From Paracyclopina nana (taxonomy: Eukaryota > Arthropoda > Copepoda > Cyclopoida > Cyclopettidae): DNA of 64,000 nt. Numbering within the stretch: position 1 is the first letter of the stretch; each line of letters opens with the position of its first letter. A model generated the notes under the pieces. That model did no database searches and was not told the origin of the DNA. It was given only the letters and a program-made list of their open reading frames with translations. The DNA lies in the NCBI GenBank assembly GCA_019096065.1, contig JAGUCH010000004.1, forward strand, positions 4,216,001 through 4,280,000. Reading direction: 5' to 3'. A program made the translations under genes and the position numbers. Positions 33,780-43,646 of this stretch are shown piece after piece.

Positions 33780-34030
33780 GCACATTGTGTTGCAATGAGA
33801 CATTGCCATGGTGTGACACATTCATTCTGTGGAAACACTTGCTAAGAATTCATGATGCGACCTTTCATGATGTGACAGCAAAGGGTGAGACATGATGAGT
33901 GATGGGACATTGTGTTGCAATGAGACATTACCATGGTATGACACATTCATTCTGTGGAAACACTTGCTATGAATTCATGATGCGACCTGTCATGATGAGA
34001 CATTTCATTATGAGACATTTCATTAGTGAA
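33780..34030 (+). repeat. Imperfect direct repeat of about 123 bp in the right arm of element A
   Basis: ACATTGTGTTGCAATGAGAC at 33781 recurs at 33904, with the following CATGGT.TGACACATTCATTC and CTGTGGAAACACTTGCTA.GAATTCATGATGCGACC blocks in both copies. It shows that the right arm also grew by local tandem duplication. Confidence 0.7.
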
Positions 34031-34431
34031 ACATTGATGGGTGAGACATTTCATTATGAGACATTTCATTAGTGAAACATTGATGGGTGAAACATTCATT
34101 AGTTGTAACACTTCCTCAGAATTCTTACATGAGACTAATCATGGTGTGAATCCTACATTCAGTGGACTATGGTGCTCGAATCATTCCCAGGAGCAATAAT
34201 TTTTAGTTAGACACATGCTCGCAAAACACAATCAGTGGTGTGACTACATGTGAGCCGCAGACTACCGCTGGATCATAACGCATCTTCTATTGTCACAACT
34301 TCGTCAGGCAATTAGTCACTGAAAGGCTTGGCTGTTTGTAGATGAGCCGCGGACCGCTTTGAAGAAAAATAACACTGCTCAAAAAAATCGTTATTTCCGT
34401 GAGCTGGACACATGCGTGTGGCCTAGACTTT

Positions 34432-35933
34432 ACCAATCCCAAAATAGCATGTACTGATAAAACCTCATAAAAAGTAGCTATTTGAACCTCATGAAAGTTA
34501 TTGATAGAATTTTGGAACAATCCCTTTTTGCAATGTTTTAGTGGAGCAAGTAGATATTGATGAAGACCATCTTGAAGCTATCATAATTGTTATGATTATT
34601 TTCGAGCTGTTACTATGTCAGCTGAAATGTGAAACCGGTCAAAAAAAGTCCCATAAATTGCATCAAGTCTGGTGCGTCGATTCTTCTAATGATTGTATTG
34701 AAGCACATTTCTTAGTTAATGATCGCTCACTGACTGCTTAAGAAAATGCCTGTAAGGATTTCCTGCACATGTAGATGTAATTATTTGCACATTCCATAAC
34801 CAAAGTGGAATTTGGGCCTTCATAGAATGGAATGCCACCTATTTTCATGCGCGTACGTAGCATTCTAATCTGGTAAATTAAGAAACATTTTCTTACACGC
34901 TAAATATTTATTACAGGCTGATAGCAGTAATGAGTTTATCTAGAAGAGTACGTGCCTCAGCACACAACACGCCTTAAATTAGAAAGGTACTTGTGCATCG
35001 AAGCAACTTCACAAGGAACATATTTTAAACCAAATATTAAATATCGCTCCATTTAGGTAAGTCAAATGCTTCGAAAAGTGTTTCAGAGCAACTTAGAGTA
35101 GTAACTCATTTTCATGTAGGAATTCTTAACAAAAAACCACCATATCACGTGATATGTGATTCTATTAAAAGCTTGCTTACTTGCGTGGCAAGTTGTTCAG
35201 TAAAGTGAAATGCTCTAGTACAAGCATGGGTAAAGCGATAAAAGGATAAATTGATAAATCGAAAATATTCAATTTTTGCGTTTTATTTTGCGATTTTACC
35301 ATATTACAGTTACCTATGTCAAAGTATTCAATGATTGTGGAATAGTTTTCTTGTGTTCCAAGATAGCTCATTTGGCTTTCAATGCTCTCATGACTAAATA
35401 CATAACAATCACGTACTTTTATTATCGAAATATCTGCATCTTGTCACCATACCAATATCTGCCCAGGATCCTGGCAGATATGTATAATGAATATAGCAAA
35501 CTCTAAAAGGACAAACTGCTAATTTCAATGTTTCTAGTGTGAATGGAATAATTCCATTCTATCATCTTACCCCAGATGAAAAGAATAAATTGGCCACAAA
35601 AAAGACGCAAACTTTCACACCTAAACGCGAATATTTATCGTTTTCTCTCTTTACCCATGCCGCACTAATACAGAAGCACGCCGGCTAAGAATGAGTCTTG
35701 AATGTTTTCTACAAGTCCTTGACCTCTGCAACGTACAAATCTTTGATGTCAGCATCTCCTAACTAGGGAAAGTTTATTGCTACAGGCTTACATTGATTCA
35801 AACCAGGTTACTTCTGAATTGGCGAGAGAAATGTCAAATGTCACCTATATACAAACTAAATGCAATTTTTTTCTTAGTTAGTGCTATTTTTCTGTTTGCA
35901 ATAATTTTGTCACGAGTTTATATGCAACTTCGA
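34432..35933. other. AT-rich interval between elements A and D
   Basis: No gene is seen. It holds a perfect 14-bp palindrome ATATCACGTGATAT at 35142-35155 and a pair of inverted GCATGGGTAAAG sequences near 35225 and 35655 that may bound another small degenerate element. Confidence 0.5.
35224..35664. mobile_element. Possible degenerate inverted-repeat element
   Basis: GCATGGGTAAAG-CGATAAA at the left is matched by the reverse complement of TTTATCG-TTTTC-CTTTACCCATGC at the right, about 440 bp apart. Target duplication is not clear. Confidence 0.35.
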
Positions 35934-36017
35934 AAGGGGATATGCTAAAATGCTCGACATGCGCGACATAAGCGAAAAACTACTAAAATGCGCGACATGT
36001 AAAGCACGGCTGCGTGC

Positions 36018-36743
36018 ACTTTGCCCCTAGCCGTTTGCCCCTAGCCATTTACCCCTAGGATATTTGCCCCTAAGATTTTTGCCCCTAAAGACTGTTTGCC
36101 CCTGGATATATTTTCCCCTTGGACTTTTGCCCCTTGGACTTTAGCCCCTTGAACTTTTGCCTCCAAGATGGTTGCCCACAATATTTTCACTTGATGATTT
36201 GCATTTTATAATAATTTTACATATTAACCGGACTCCTAACCTAACCTGATCCTATCCAAAACAATCATTTATTTCTGTTTTTACAAATAACAGTTTTATT
36301 AATTTTTAATAAGCTGATTGGATTGAGTCAATCTATAATCTTATCTTTAAAATCACTTTTTTTAGTGATTTTTATAGTTTATTTGTCTCTGAAAGTTCAT
36401 TTTATATTGTATAAATTGTCAATTCTAGTCAAAAGCGCAGTGGCAACCTACCCATGAGCAAAATAACCCAGGGCAAAATTCCTAGGGCAAAATTTTATTG
36501 GTACTTGGGGCAAAAGTGCCTGAGGCAGACATCCCTAGGGGTAAAAATCCAAGGGCAAAAATCCAAGGGGCAAGTGTCTTCAGGGGCAAAATCCTTGGGG
36601 CAAACTTGTCTAGGGGCAAAAATCCTAAGGGCAAGTGTCTTGGGGGTGACTGTCTCCAAGGACAAAAATCTTTGGGGCAAACGTCTACAGGGGCAAACGG
36701 CCTGGGGCAAACATATCAGGGGTAAACGGCTAGGGGCAAAAGT
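36018..36743. mobile_element. Foldback-like element C (0.73 kb) with TTTGCCCC arms
   Basis: The left arm (36018-36180) has about eleven degenerate copies of TTTGCCCCTAGG, and the right arm (36455-36743) about fifteen copies of its reverse complement, CCTAGGGGCAAA. The outermost bases ACTTTGCCCCTAGCCGTTT and AAACGGCTAGGGGCAAAAGT are inverted. The centre (36181-36454) is unique AT-rich DNA. It lies inside element D. Confidence 0.8.
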
Positions 36744-36765
36744 CTTGAGACCATTTCTACCTAGG

Positions 36766-36950
36766 TTCACCTACAAATTACGGCATAATTTACTACTGAA
36801 TAGAGATAAGTTCAGGGTTTTTGGCTGAATATTTTTAATAAGCCTTAATTTAATAGTACAATTTCAAAGAAAAAATGTAAAAAAAGTTGTTTTGTCTCCT
36901 TTAAATTTGGCAAATATCAGCGTAATTTTGCTCAACATTAGGCCATAATT
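36766..36950 (+). repeat. Segment shared with the interior of element B
   Basis: The run including TTTTAATAAGCCTTAATTT and AATTTCAAAGAAAAAATGT also occurs at about 32424-32610. It shows that different foldback elements share interior modules although their arms differ. Confidence 0.65.
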
Positions 36951-37363
36951 TTGTAGGTGAACTGAGCCTTAGGCTCGGTTCACTTGTACTTTTTAATGAA
37001 AGATAATTCACAATACAAGAAATGCTTTAGATTCTTCTTCTAAGTGAAAGAACTATGCCATAATTTTAGCTGTAATTTACTTAAGGTAAACATTTGGAGC
37101 TCTATCATTGTAATATTTACGAAAAAAGGATAACTAAGAATCAATAATGGAAAAAAATATTTTAGGAAGCCCGACATGCATGTCGCGCATTTTAGAAGTC
37201 GCGCATGTCGCGCATTTTAGTAGTTACGGTCGTTTTAAAACCTCTAATATGGGAAGGAAAAGTCGAGATTTTGTGCAAAGTTTCCAGATTACAAAAGTGA
37301 TCTGGTATGGTCAAACGGCATTTTTGGCAAAAAAAGAAGCCACAAGTTGTTAACCATTAGCTA

Positions 37364-38142
37364 GCTTCGATATTTTTTTTGGCTTTTGGTGCACTAATTC
37401 TAAAAATTTTATAGGAACCCGAAGTCAAGCTGACTGCACTAGATGGCACTGAGTTCAGACGGCTTGACGTCATCAGTGCGCGCGCGTAGTTGACACGTTT
37501 AACAAATGAACTGCCAGATGTGAACTATATTAAAAAGTCAAAAAGAGCCAGCTCCCTCGTACAAAAACGCCACTTTAATAAAATGGGTCAATCTGGATAC
37601 ACTTTTAATTAGTGTTCTAGCTTGCCCGTAAGCCAGCCCAAAGGCCAGCCTGTAATTTGAGGAAAAGATGGAATTTCAGGAAAGATAGCTCTCTAAATAT
37701 AGTGAGATGTAAATATAATTGGTCAATTTGAATCTTAGACGCTACTTAAGCTTGTAAAAATTATACCTTACGAAAAATAATCAAGAAAATAAGGCATTTT
37801 GCTCATTCAGACGGCGCTACGAAGTCAGCAATCAGCCGTCTGAAATCTTATGAGCTTGCCGGTAGGATAAATATGGTACGATTTACGGTTCCCTATTGAT
37901 ATGACATAATCTATGGATAAAATGGCCCCCTTTCAAGCCATAAAACCATATGCAACTCACGCAAATTTCCAAGCTTTTCATTGCTGAAACCAATTTTTTC
38001 TACCCTGGCTCCGCTGATCAGCCAATCAAATTGCCGATCGTGATAACGTGACAAGTTTCGCGCGCGACAGTTTTTCCAAATATACTTGCCCTAAAAGCGC
38101 CATCTAGAGAAAAAGTTTGTCCCTCCAATGGCTTATATGGTT
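37364..38142 (+). repeat. Dispersed repeat R1, copy interrupted by a 481-bp element
   Basis: Two blocks (37364-37412 and 37897-38142) match an uninterrupted copy at 63424-63704, including GGCTTTTGGTGCACTAATTC and AAAAGCGCCATCTAG. The break contains the inserted element at 37413-37893. Confidence 0.8.
37413..37893. mobile_element. 481-bp inverted-repeat element R2 inserted in R1
   Basis: It begins AGGAACCCGAAG and ends ACGGTTCCC, giving short imperfect inverted ends. It is flanked by the 3-bp direct repeat TAT (37410-37412 and 37894-37896). The empty site is visible at 63459-63474 (CTTTATTAATATGACA). An internal inverted pair TTCAGACGGCT / AGCCGTCTGAA suggests a foldable structure. A second copy starts at 48109. 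Confidence 0.78.
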
Positions 38143-38356
38143 TTAAGAGAACGAGATGACAGCTCATTTTCTCGCACAGGTGGAGTGATAATGCAAGGAT
38201 GCAGCCATTTAAGATAATCAGAGTCATTATGCCCTAAGTGGGGGCCTACTTTAAGAAAACGTGCTCGACCCTAGCTCTCCACAATGCGCAATGTGGACGT
38301 GAACATCTGGTTTATCGCGCATGTCGCGCATGTCGCGTATTTTGGTATATCCCCTT

Positions 38357-38707
38357 AGAAAGCACCTTTAAATAACTGATTGACACTTTTGCAGCATAAC
38401 GGACTGCTTCTAGCATAATCGACTATCAATCATTACTTTTAAAAAAGCTACGTCGACAATGCGGATGAACGAGCGGAAACGTGACGGATCTTCGGTACAT
38501 TGTTGAGTAACTTCCCTCACGGTGATAATTAATGCTGACCTGTTCACTGTTGCCAAGTCGAACTGGTTTCAACTGAAATTGGTGGCTCAAGCTGCTCGCG
38601 TATTAAAATGGGTGATTGCGAAATACCGGCCAAGCCCAATCGGGCTATTTTTTTTCGACATTATTTGAAAGAAAAATTGCTTGCGCTTCGTTTGCAAGTG
38701 GAGTGAC
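38357..38707. other. 350-bp spacer between elements D and E
   Basis: Unique sequence with no coding or repeat signal. With 39198-39424 it probably contributes the 5' flank of the elongase gene. Confidence 0.45.
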
Positions 38708-39189
38708 TAGTGATGGAACGAGCCGGAAATTTTCAGCTTGATCAAGCTTCAAGCTTTTTGAAAAGTGTTCGAGCGATCCCAAGCTTTTGAAAATTATTAT
38801 CAAGCTTTTTCAAGCTCAAAATTTCACATTTCAAGCTTTTTTCAAGCTTTTCACTTTTTTAGAATTTTAACATAAAAAATGGCGATTAGTCACCAGATTT
38901 GACAAAATTACCCAAAAAGCGCAAATAATGACAGATATAGCTTTAACTTAGATTTAAGTTCTCCCCCAAGTATTAGTTAATTTTAAAATCAGCCCTTTTT
39001 GTTTAGATTAAAAATGAATTAAGTTTTTTTTTGGGTGTCAAGCTTTTTCAAGCTTTGCGTTTTTGGGTTTCAAGCTTTTTCAAGCTTTTCAAAATTTGGT
39101 TCGAGCGATCCCAAGCTTTTTGCTTATGTAGCTCAAGCTGGGTTTCAGCTTCAAGCTTTCAAGCCAAGCTGAAACTCGTTCCATCACTA
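38708..39189. mobile_element. Foldback-like element E (482 bp), hAT-type ends
   Basis: Perfect terminal inverted repeats TAGTGATGGAACGAG / CTCGTTCCATCACTA with a perfect 8-bp target duplication GGAGTGAC (38700-38707 and 39190-39197). The TAGTGATGG start and 8-bp duplication are typical of hAT non-autonomous elements. The arms are filled with TCAAGCTTTTTCAAGC subrepeats. It lies about 235 bp upstream of the elongase start codon. Confidence 0.88.
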
Positions 39190-39424
39190 GGAGTGACCGT
39201 TGGCGCGTCTTCATTCCTTGGGTCGCCGTTCAAAGTCCTTGCTGCTTCGTCCTCTCCGGTCGTTGCTTCTATATCGATCGGGCCGGTTTTTTCTCGAAAC
39301 CTGAGCCTGATGACTGAGCCTCCTTGAGTGGCAGGCCCGAGTCTTCCGCCCATAGCAGTTCTTAAATCTCAGCTCGCCATTGTGCCGAGAAGCAATCGAG
39401 CATCGGGCAGTTAACATAGTTAAC

Positions 39425-40976
39425 ATGTTGGACTTTTTGATGGGCAAATATGGCGACTACAGAGCCATCGCCGACTACGTCTGGGACCAACGGGACAAAC
39501 GGGTCGACGGCTGGTTCATGATGAACTCCTTCTGGCCGACCTTCCTCACCTGCTCGGCGTACGTGTACATCGTCAAGGTCGCCGGGCCAAGGTTCATGAA
39601 GGACAGGAAACCATACAACATCAACACCTTCCTCGTCTACTACAACGCCCTCCAGGTCGTCCTCAGCACCTACCTATTTGTCAACGTGAGTTTCATCATG
39701 ACTTTTCGCCTCTGCAGCCTCGCTTTCTAACGCTTTTCGCTTTTGCAGCTCTGTCGTGCGGGATGGTTGAGTGACTACAGCTTCAGGTGTCAACCCGTCG
39801 ATTACTCCGACAGTCCCAAAGCTCTCTTGGTAAGCCGTTTTTAGCTTTTTTGCCACAATCGCCCCACGTGGGGGATATTTGGAACGAGTTCTTGCCGTGT
39901 GTATGCTTCATTGTGCCGGTCATTTGGTCTGGCACAACGCTCAAAATCTATTTCGACATCACATAAACAAGATGAAGTTGACTTCAAGTTATTCAAGTTG
40001 GATTTCGCGGAAAAAAGCTAAAAATTGCCCACTTTTATTTTGCGGAACTTTAATTGCATGTCAATTCCGTTTTGTTTACTCTCGCAACCTTTCCATAGCT
40101 AATTTGATTATGTTGGCCTCGCGTTTCTTTTTCGGGTAATAGTGTTACAGCCTCGCGCAGATACTCACTCAATGATTGCTTTTCCAGATGCTGCACTGTT
40201 GCTACATCTATTATCTCAGCAAGTTTCTCGAATTCATCGACACGGTGAGTGCAAATCGTTATTTCTCTTGAAAAGTAGTTTGACTTGTCATTTTATTCTC
40301 GTGTAGTTTTGCTTCGTGGCGAGGAAAAAGTTCAATCAAGTGTCGCTGCTGCACGTGGTTCATCATGGCATCATGCCCATGTCCGTGTGGCCCGGAGCCA
40401 GATACGTGCCCGGAGGCCATGCCTCGTTTTTCGGTCTGCTCAACGTGTTCGTGCACATGTTCATGTACTTCTACTACATGTTGGCCGCCATGGGACCCAA
40501 GTACCAGAAATACACGTGGTGGAAGCGCCACATGACCAACCTGCAAATGATCCAATTTGTCGGCATCATGGTTCATGGTTTCCAGCTCGTCTTTTATGAT
40601 GACTGTGATTTCCCTTGGCAGTTCTCCTATTACATTGGCGCCCATGCTGTCCTCTTTTTCGTCCTTTTCTCGGAATTTTACATCAACAACTACCTCGGAA
40701 AGAAGCCCAGACCACCGGTAATCAATCTAGCCCAAAATAACTTTGCTCTGTCAACTTTTTGCGCCGGAAATGCTTTTACTCGATTGCCAATCAATAACCG
40801 ATGCTCAGTCTTACGTTTGTCTCGCTGCATATAGCCAATAATAAGTTTAAAAAATCGCCTTCACTTAGGTCACGGATGCGAATGGCCACGCCAAGAAGAA
40901 CGGAACATCTGCCAATGGAGTAGGTCACACTGGCAAAACCGAGGAGGAGTCCAACGGGAAAATCAAGGCTGCATAG
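39425..40976 (+). CDS. Very-long-chain fatty acid elongase (ELO family)
   Basis: Five exons in phase 0: 39425-39685, 39749-39829, 40188-40244, 40307-40717 and 40869-40976, giving 305 residues. ELO proteins are ER membrane 3-ketoacyl-CoA synthases that add two carbons from malonyl-CoA. The catalytic histidine box HVVHH is at about 149-153 (exon 4), preceded by KFLEFIDTFCFVARKK and followed by MYFYYMLAAMGPKYQKYTWWK and the LQMIQFVGIMVHGFQ helix, all family signatures. Several hydrophobic segments fit a seven-helix topology. The C-terminus KIKAA could act as a weak dilysine-type ER retrieval signal. The sequence resembles the insect ELOVL1/7-like class, but the exact paralogue is not assigned. 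A hAT-like foldback insertion lies just upstream. Confidence 0.93.
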
Positions 40977-41120
40977 AATCATCATAATTGTCATGTGATT
41001 TTTTAACTTCGTTTTATTTTTGTTCATTCCTTTCATGCATTTTAAAATGAATTTTCAAAATTAAAACTACGTAACCGTAGGATGTAATGCTATAATACAA
41101 AATCTAATTTTCAAGTCATT

Positions 41121-41693
41121 TCAGACCAGATGGCTTTCTGTCGTTTTTTGAAATTTGACCCTCACTGACTTTTTTGGCCTTGGCAGCGAGGCCGACCTCG
41201 GATGAGGATGAGGTGGTGGCTTTTGGGCTACCCTATTGAAGGGCTCCTGACTTTTGGGCCGTGGCCTCGAACCACGTGGTGGGCTTTCTATGAGCCTTCG
41301 CACGGCCAAGTCGTCTCTCACCAGATCGTGTTCACGCATGGGGAAAAAATGGGAAGCAAATTTGTCCTCCTCTTGATAGTGCTGTCCCTTCCAAATGTAA
41401 TGGCTTGGTGTGGACGCTGGCCTTGGGATCCTCTTAGTTGGTGATGGTGATCTGTTGGCATCTCTGATTGACCTCGTTCTCATATCGTCCTCAAATACCC
41501 GAGCGGGTCTTGCAGCAGTGTCATCATCCTCAGTTGTCCTATGAAGAGTGGCCATAGATTTTTCAACCAAGCACTCCACATGTTCGCAGAGTTGTAGGAA
41601 ATCACGGTATTTTTCATTTTCCAAGCTCTTCGCGGTTTTTCTCGTAGGTGAACGGCCGCGTGTCTTCCTCTCACTTTTAAAGGGGCTTTCACA
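41121..41693 (-). CDS. Unrecognised basic Pro/Ser/Arg-rich protein (3' exon)
   Basis: The frame is open from an acceptor-like CCTAG at about 41713 to the stop at 41121, roughly 185 residues, with no in-frame ATG near its start. It is therefore probably the last exon of a spliced gene. The first third has a helical stretch (KYRDFLQLCEHVECLVEKS); the rest is disordered, with SPSPTKRIPRP, PPRGSRPRPK and a basic tail RPKKSVRVKFQK. I do not recognise the family. The 3' end converges with the elongase gene 144 bp away. A 90-codon ATG frame at 42287-42015 (MSSALVWFVDKTPRSRRPVQ) is a possible upstream exon but is not proven. Confidence 0.45.
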   Translation of the reverse strand, partial: CESPFKSERKTRGRSPTRKTAKSLENEKYRDFLQLCEHVECLVEKSMATLHRTTEDDDTAARPARVFEDDMRTRSIRDANRSPSPTKRIPRPASTPSHYIWKGQHYQEEDKFASHFFPMREHDLVRDDLAVRRLIESPPRGSRPRPKSQEPFNRVAQKPPPHPHPRSASLPRPKKSVRVKFQKTTESHLV

Positions 41694-41713
41694 TTCGGTA
41701 TTTTATTAAAGCC

Positions 41714-43646
41714 TAGGTCTATCGGTTTTCTTTAAGTAGCTAATTGTGGTGAATGTCTAAAGAGCATTAGCGTTTCCCAAGGACATATTATGGGGAATAT
41801 AGAAGAAGTCTATCATGTGGCATGCTTTTATCTCAATACGACAGCATATGTGGGGAAGGAGGAAGAGTGCCTTGACACCCTCTTGATAGATTAAGCCTTC
41901 CTTGAGCTTTTTGAAGATATGCCACATTTCGCCCAGAGAAAAATATTGATGCAATATAAAATATGAGCTACTCCTAATAAGAAATTGGAGCTTTCATTTT
42001 GTTTCCCTATTCTACTACGTGACTATGGAATTTGCATGCGTGGTGAATGTGAAAGACCCTGAAGATGTAGCAGCGCTCGCAGATCTGCTTCTTAGAAGAT
42101 GATGAGCTATCACCGAAGTTGACATTTGCTGTTGCGCACAGCACAGAGCACAGGGGAGTAAAACAGGCAGCAGTTCTTGTCGGTCTGGATCATCTTGCAG
42201 GCCAATGAGATCATCAAGTCGTCTGAACTGAACAGGCCTGCGAGATCTTGGAGTCTTGTCGACGAACCACACAAGCGCAGAAGACATACTTATTTGTATA
42301 AACTGACTGCACGCAGCAGCCCAAGTTTATGCGCTGTGCTTGCACTGTAAATAAGTGAGCTACTGTGTATGCAATGCGGTATCCGTTTTCACACTTGTTA
42401 AACTTTTTCCGATCGATAATGATGCACATTTTGTACGGATGCGTGTCCTAACCTATACTCCGCCCTGTTGCTAAAAACTTTTCCTACTGTTCACAGTGGG
42501 GCATACATTGATCCGAATGGGGGAGTTAAAAAATACATGGCGTACTGTGGATTTGTTCACTGTGTGCAAATGACCTCTAGAGCGATGAAAATGGGGCTAC
42601 TGTGTAAAAAAGCATTATGTATATAGTGTGCAGCTCTCGATCGACGCGCTTAATTAAAACAGCTCGTAAATTCTAGGGGAAATGAACAATTATAGGAAGA
42701 ATGAAGAATGTAAGCGGAGGCAGAGCAATATGACGGCGACCAGCGAGCCTACGAAAGCAACTAGGCCTTTCCATAGGCGAAGGTTCCTAAAGGAAATGAA
42801 AATGATCATATTCTCTTTTTAGCTGAGCTTCTTGAGGAGAGTTTTCCATGAATTTTTCATTTATTCATGATCGTGACAACTTTGCGAGTCGCGCAGCAGC
42901 CAAAAATCGTTTCTCGCGCACATGATTAAGAATGCGGTGAATAATTGCGCAAAGTAACTTTAGGAATGCAGCATCATATCAAAGGAAGCTTGGTTTACGT
43001 CTAGGGTAACTTAGGTAGCCCACTCGATTCATAAATTCGGTGCAAATGTTGGCGACCTCAGCGCACACTGGGCCAAAAAAACTTCATTTTGTACGTTTCG
43101 GCCAAATCAAAATTCGTCATTTTTCACTTTTTTGGCTCAATACCTGCAGTTCATGCTCCAACAGACCCAAATTAATACTTTATTTGCGGTAGTGGTATCA
43201 TACCGTAGAAACAAGCGGGTCGAGAAGTGACCCGGTCAAGTTTGTTAAAAAACCTCAATAAAAAATCAAAAGCAAAAAAATGGCTCAAAAGTCCACTTTT
43301 AGGCAAAAAAGATCAATGTTCTTTTAAATAACTCATTTTTGAAGCTAATTCTTCCCATTTATGCTTTTGAGCTTATGTTTTAGCACTTTAGGAGGACCAC
43401 AATTGGGCCCAAAATGAACATCCCATTTTCCTAAAAAATAGAATAACAAAAATAAGCCTAAGTTGTGGGGTCATGAGTGGTTTTCAATAAAATCAAGTCC
43501 AAAGTGGAGCAAAAGTCTCATGACTAAGGATTAAAGTGGAACTGATTGCATTTTTTGGCGACCTTATCTGTTTGAAGAAGTCAAAAAGTCAAAATTTGCC
43601 ATGTTTAGAAAGCTCCGCCATAGAAGCTACAATTTGACGGAAAAAT
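41714..43646. other. 1.9-kb interval, no certain gene
   Basis: It holds two short reverse frames (41954-41757, 65 aa; 42287-42015, 90 aa) that could be exons of the gene ending at 41121. From 43060 to 43640 the sequence is AT-rich with poly-A/T words and looks like old repetitive DNA. Confidence 0.4.

Larger units (their letters stand above)
31345..34423. mobile_element. Foldback-like element A (3.1 kb) with TGTCTCA-type arms
   Basis: The ends are long inverted repeats. The outer 31 bp, beginning GGTCACACGCATGTGTCCAG on the left, match the reverse complement of the right end at 34393-34423 with one difference. Both ends are flanked by the 8-bp direct repeat TAGACTTT (31337-31344 and 34424-34431). 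The left half is packed with TGTCTCA words and the right half with TGAGACA words, so the arms are many short subrepeats in opposite orientation, as in Drosophila Foldback elements. An inner pair (AGTCTGCGGCTCA at 31431; TGAGCCGCAGACT at 34251) extends the arms. No transposase frame is present. It contains element B as an insertion. Confidence 0.82.
35934..38356. mobile_element. Foldback-like element D (2.4 kb) with CGCGACATG arms
   Basis: The left end AAGGGGATATGCTAAAATGC and the reverse complement of the right end (AAGGGGATATACCAAAATAC) match over about 40 bp and carry repeated GCGCGACATG words. A second stretch of right-arm sequence at 37168-37222 pairs with the inner left arm (CTACTAAAATGCGCGACATG). 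The right arm is therefore split by about 1.1 kb of inserted DNA (37223-38310). Element C lies in its centre. No target duplication is obvious. Confidence 0.7.

Noticed and set aside
35142..35155. Perfect palindrome ATATCACGTGATAT (E-box core)
   Set aside because: A single 14-bp palindrome in AT-rich gene-free DNA, with no nearby start to regulate.
36454..36828. 124-codon Gly/Lys/Gln-rich frame
   Set aside because: It is the translated GGGGCAAA subrepeat arm of element C.
39031..39327. 98-codon frame before the elongase
   Set aside because: It overlaps element E subrepeats and its right terminus, so it is transposon sequence rather than a protein.
43060..43640. Possible gene or element with direct AT-rich words
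   Set aside because: No inverted ends, no target duplication and no open frame could be found; left as unassigned AT-rich DNA.
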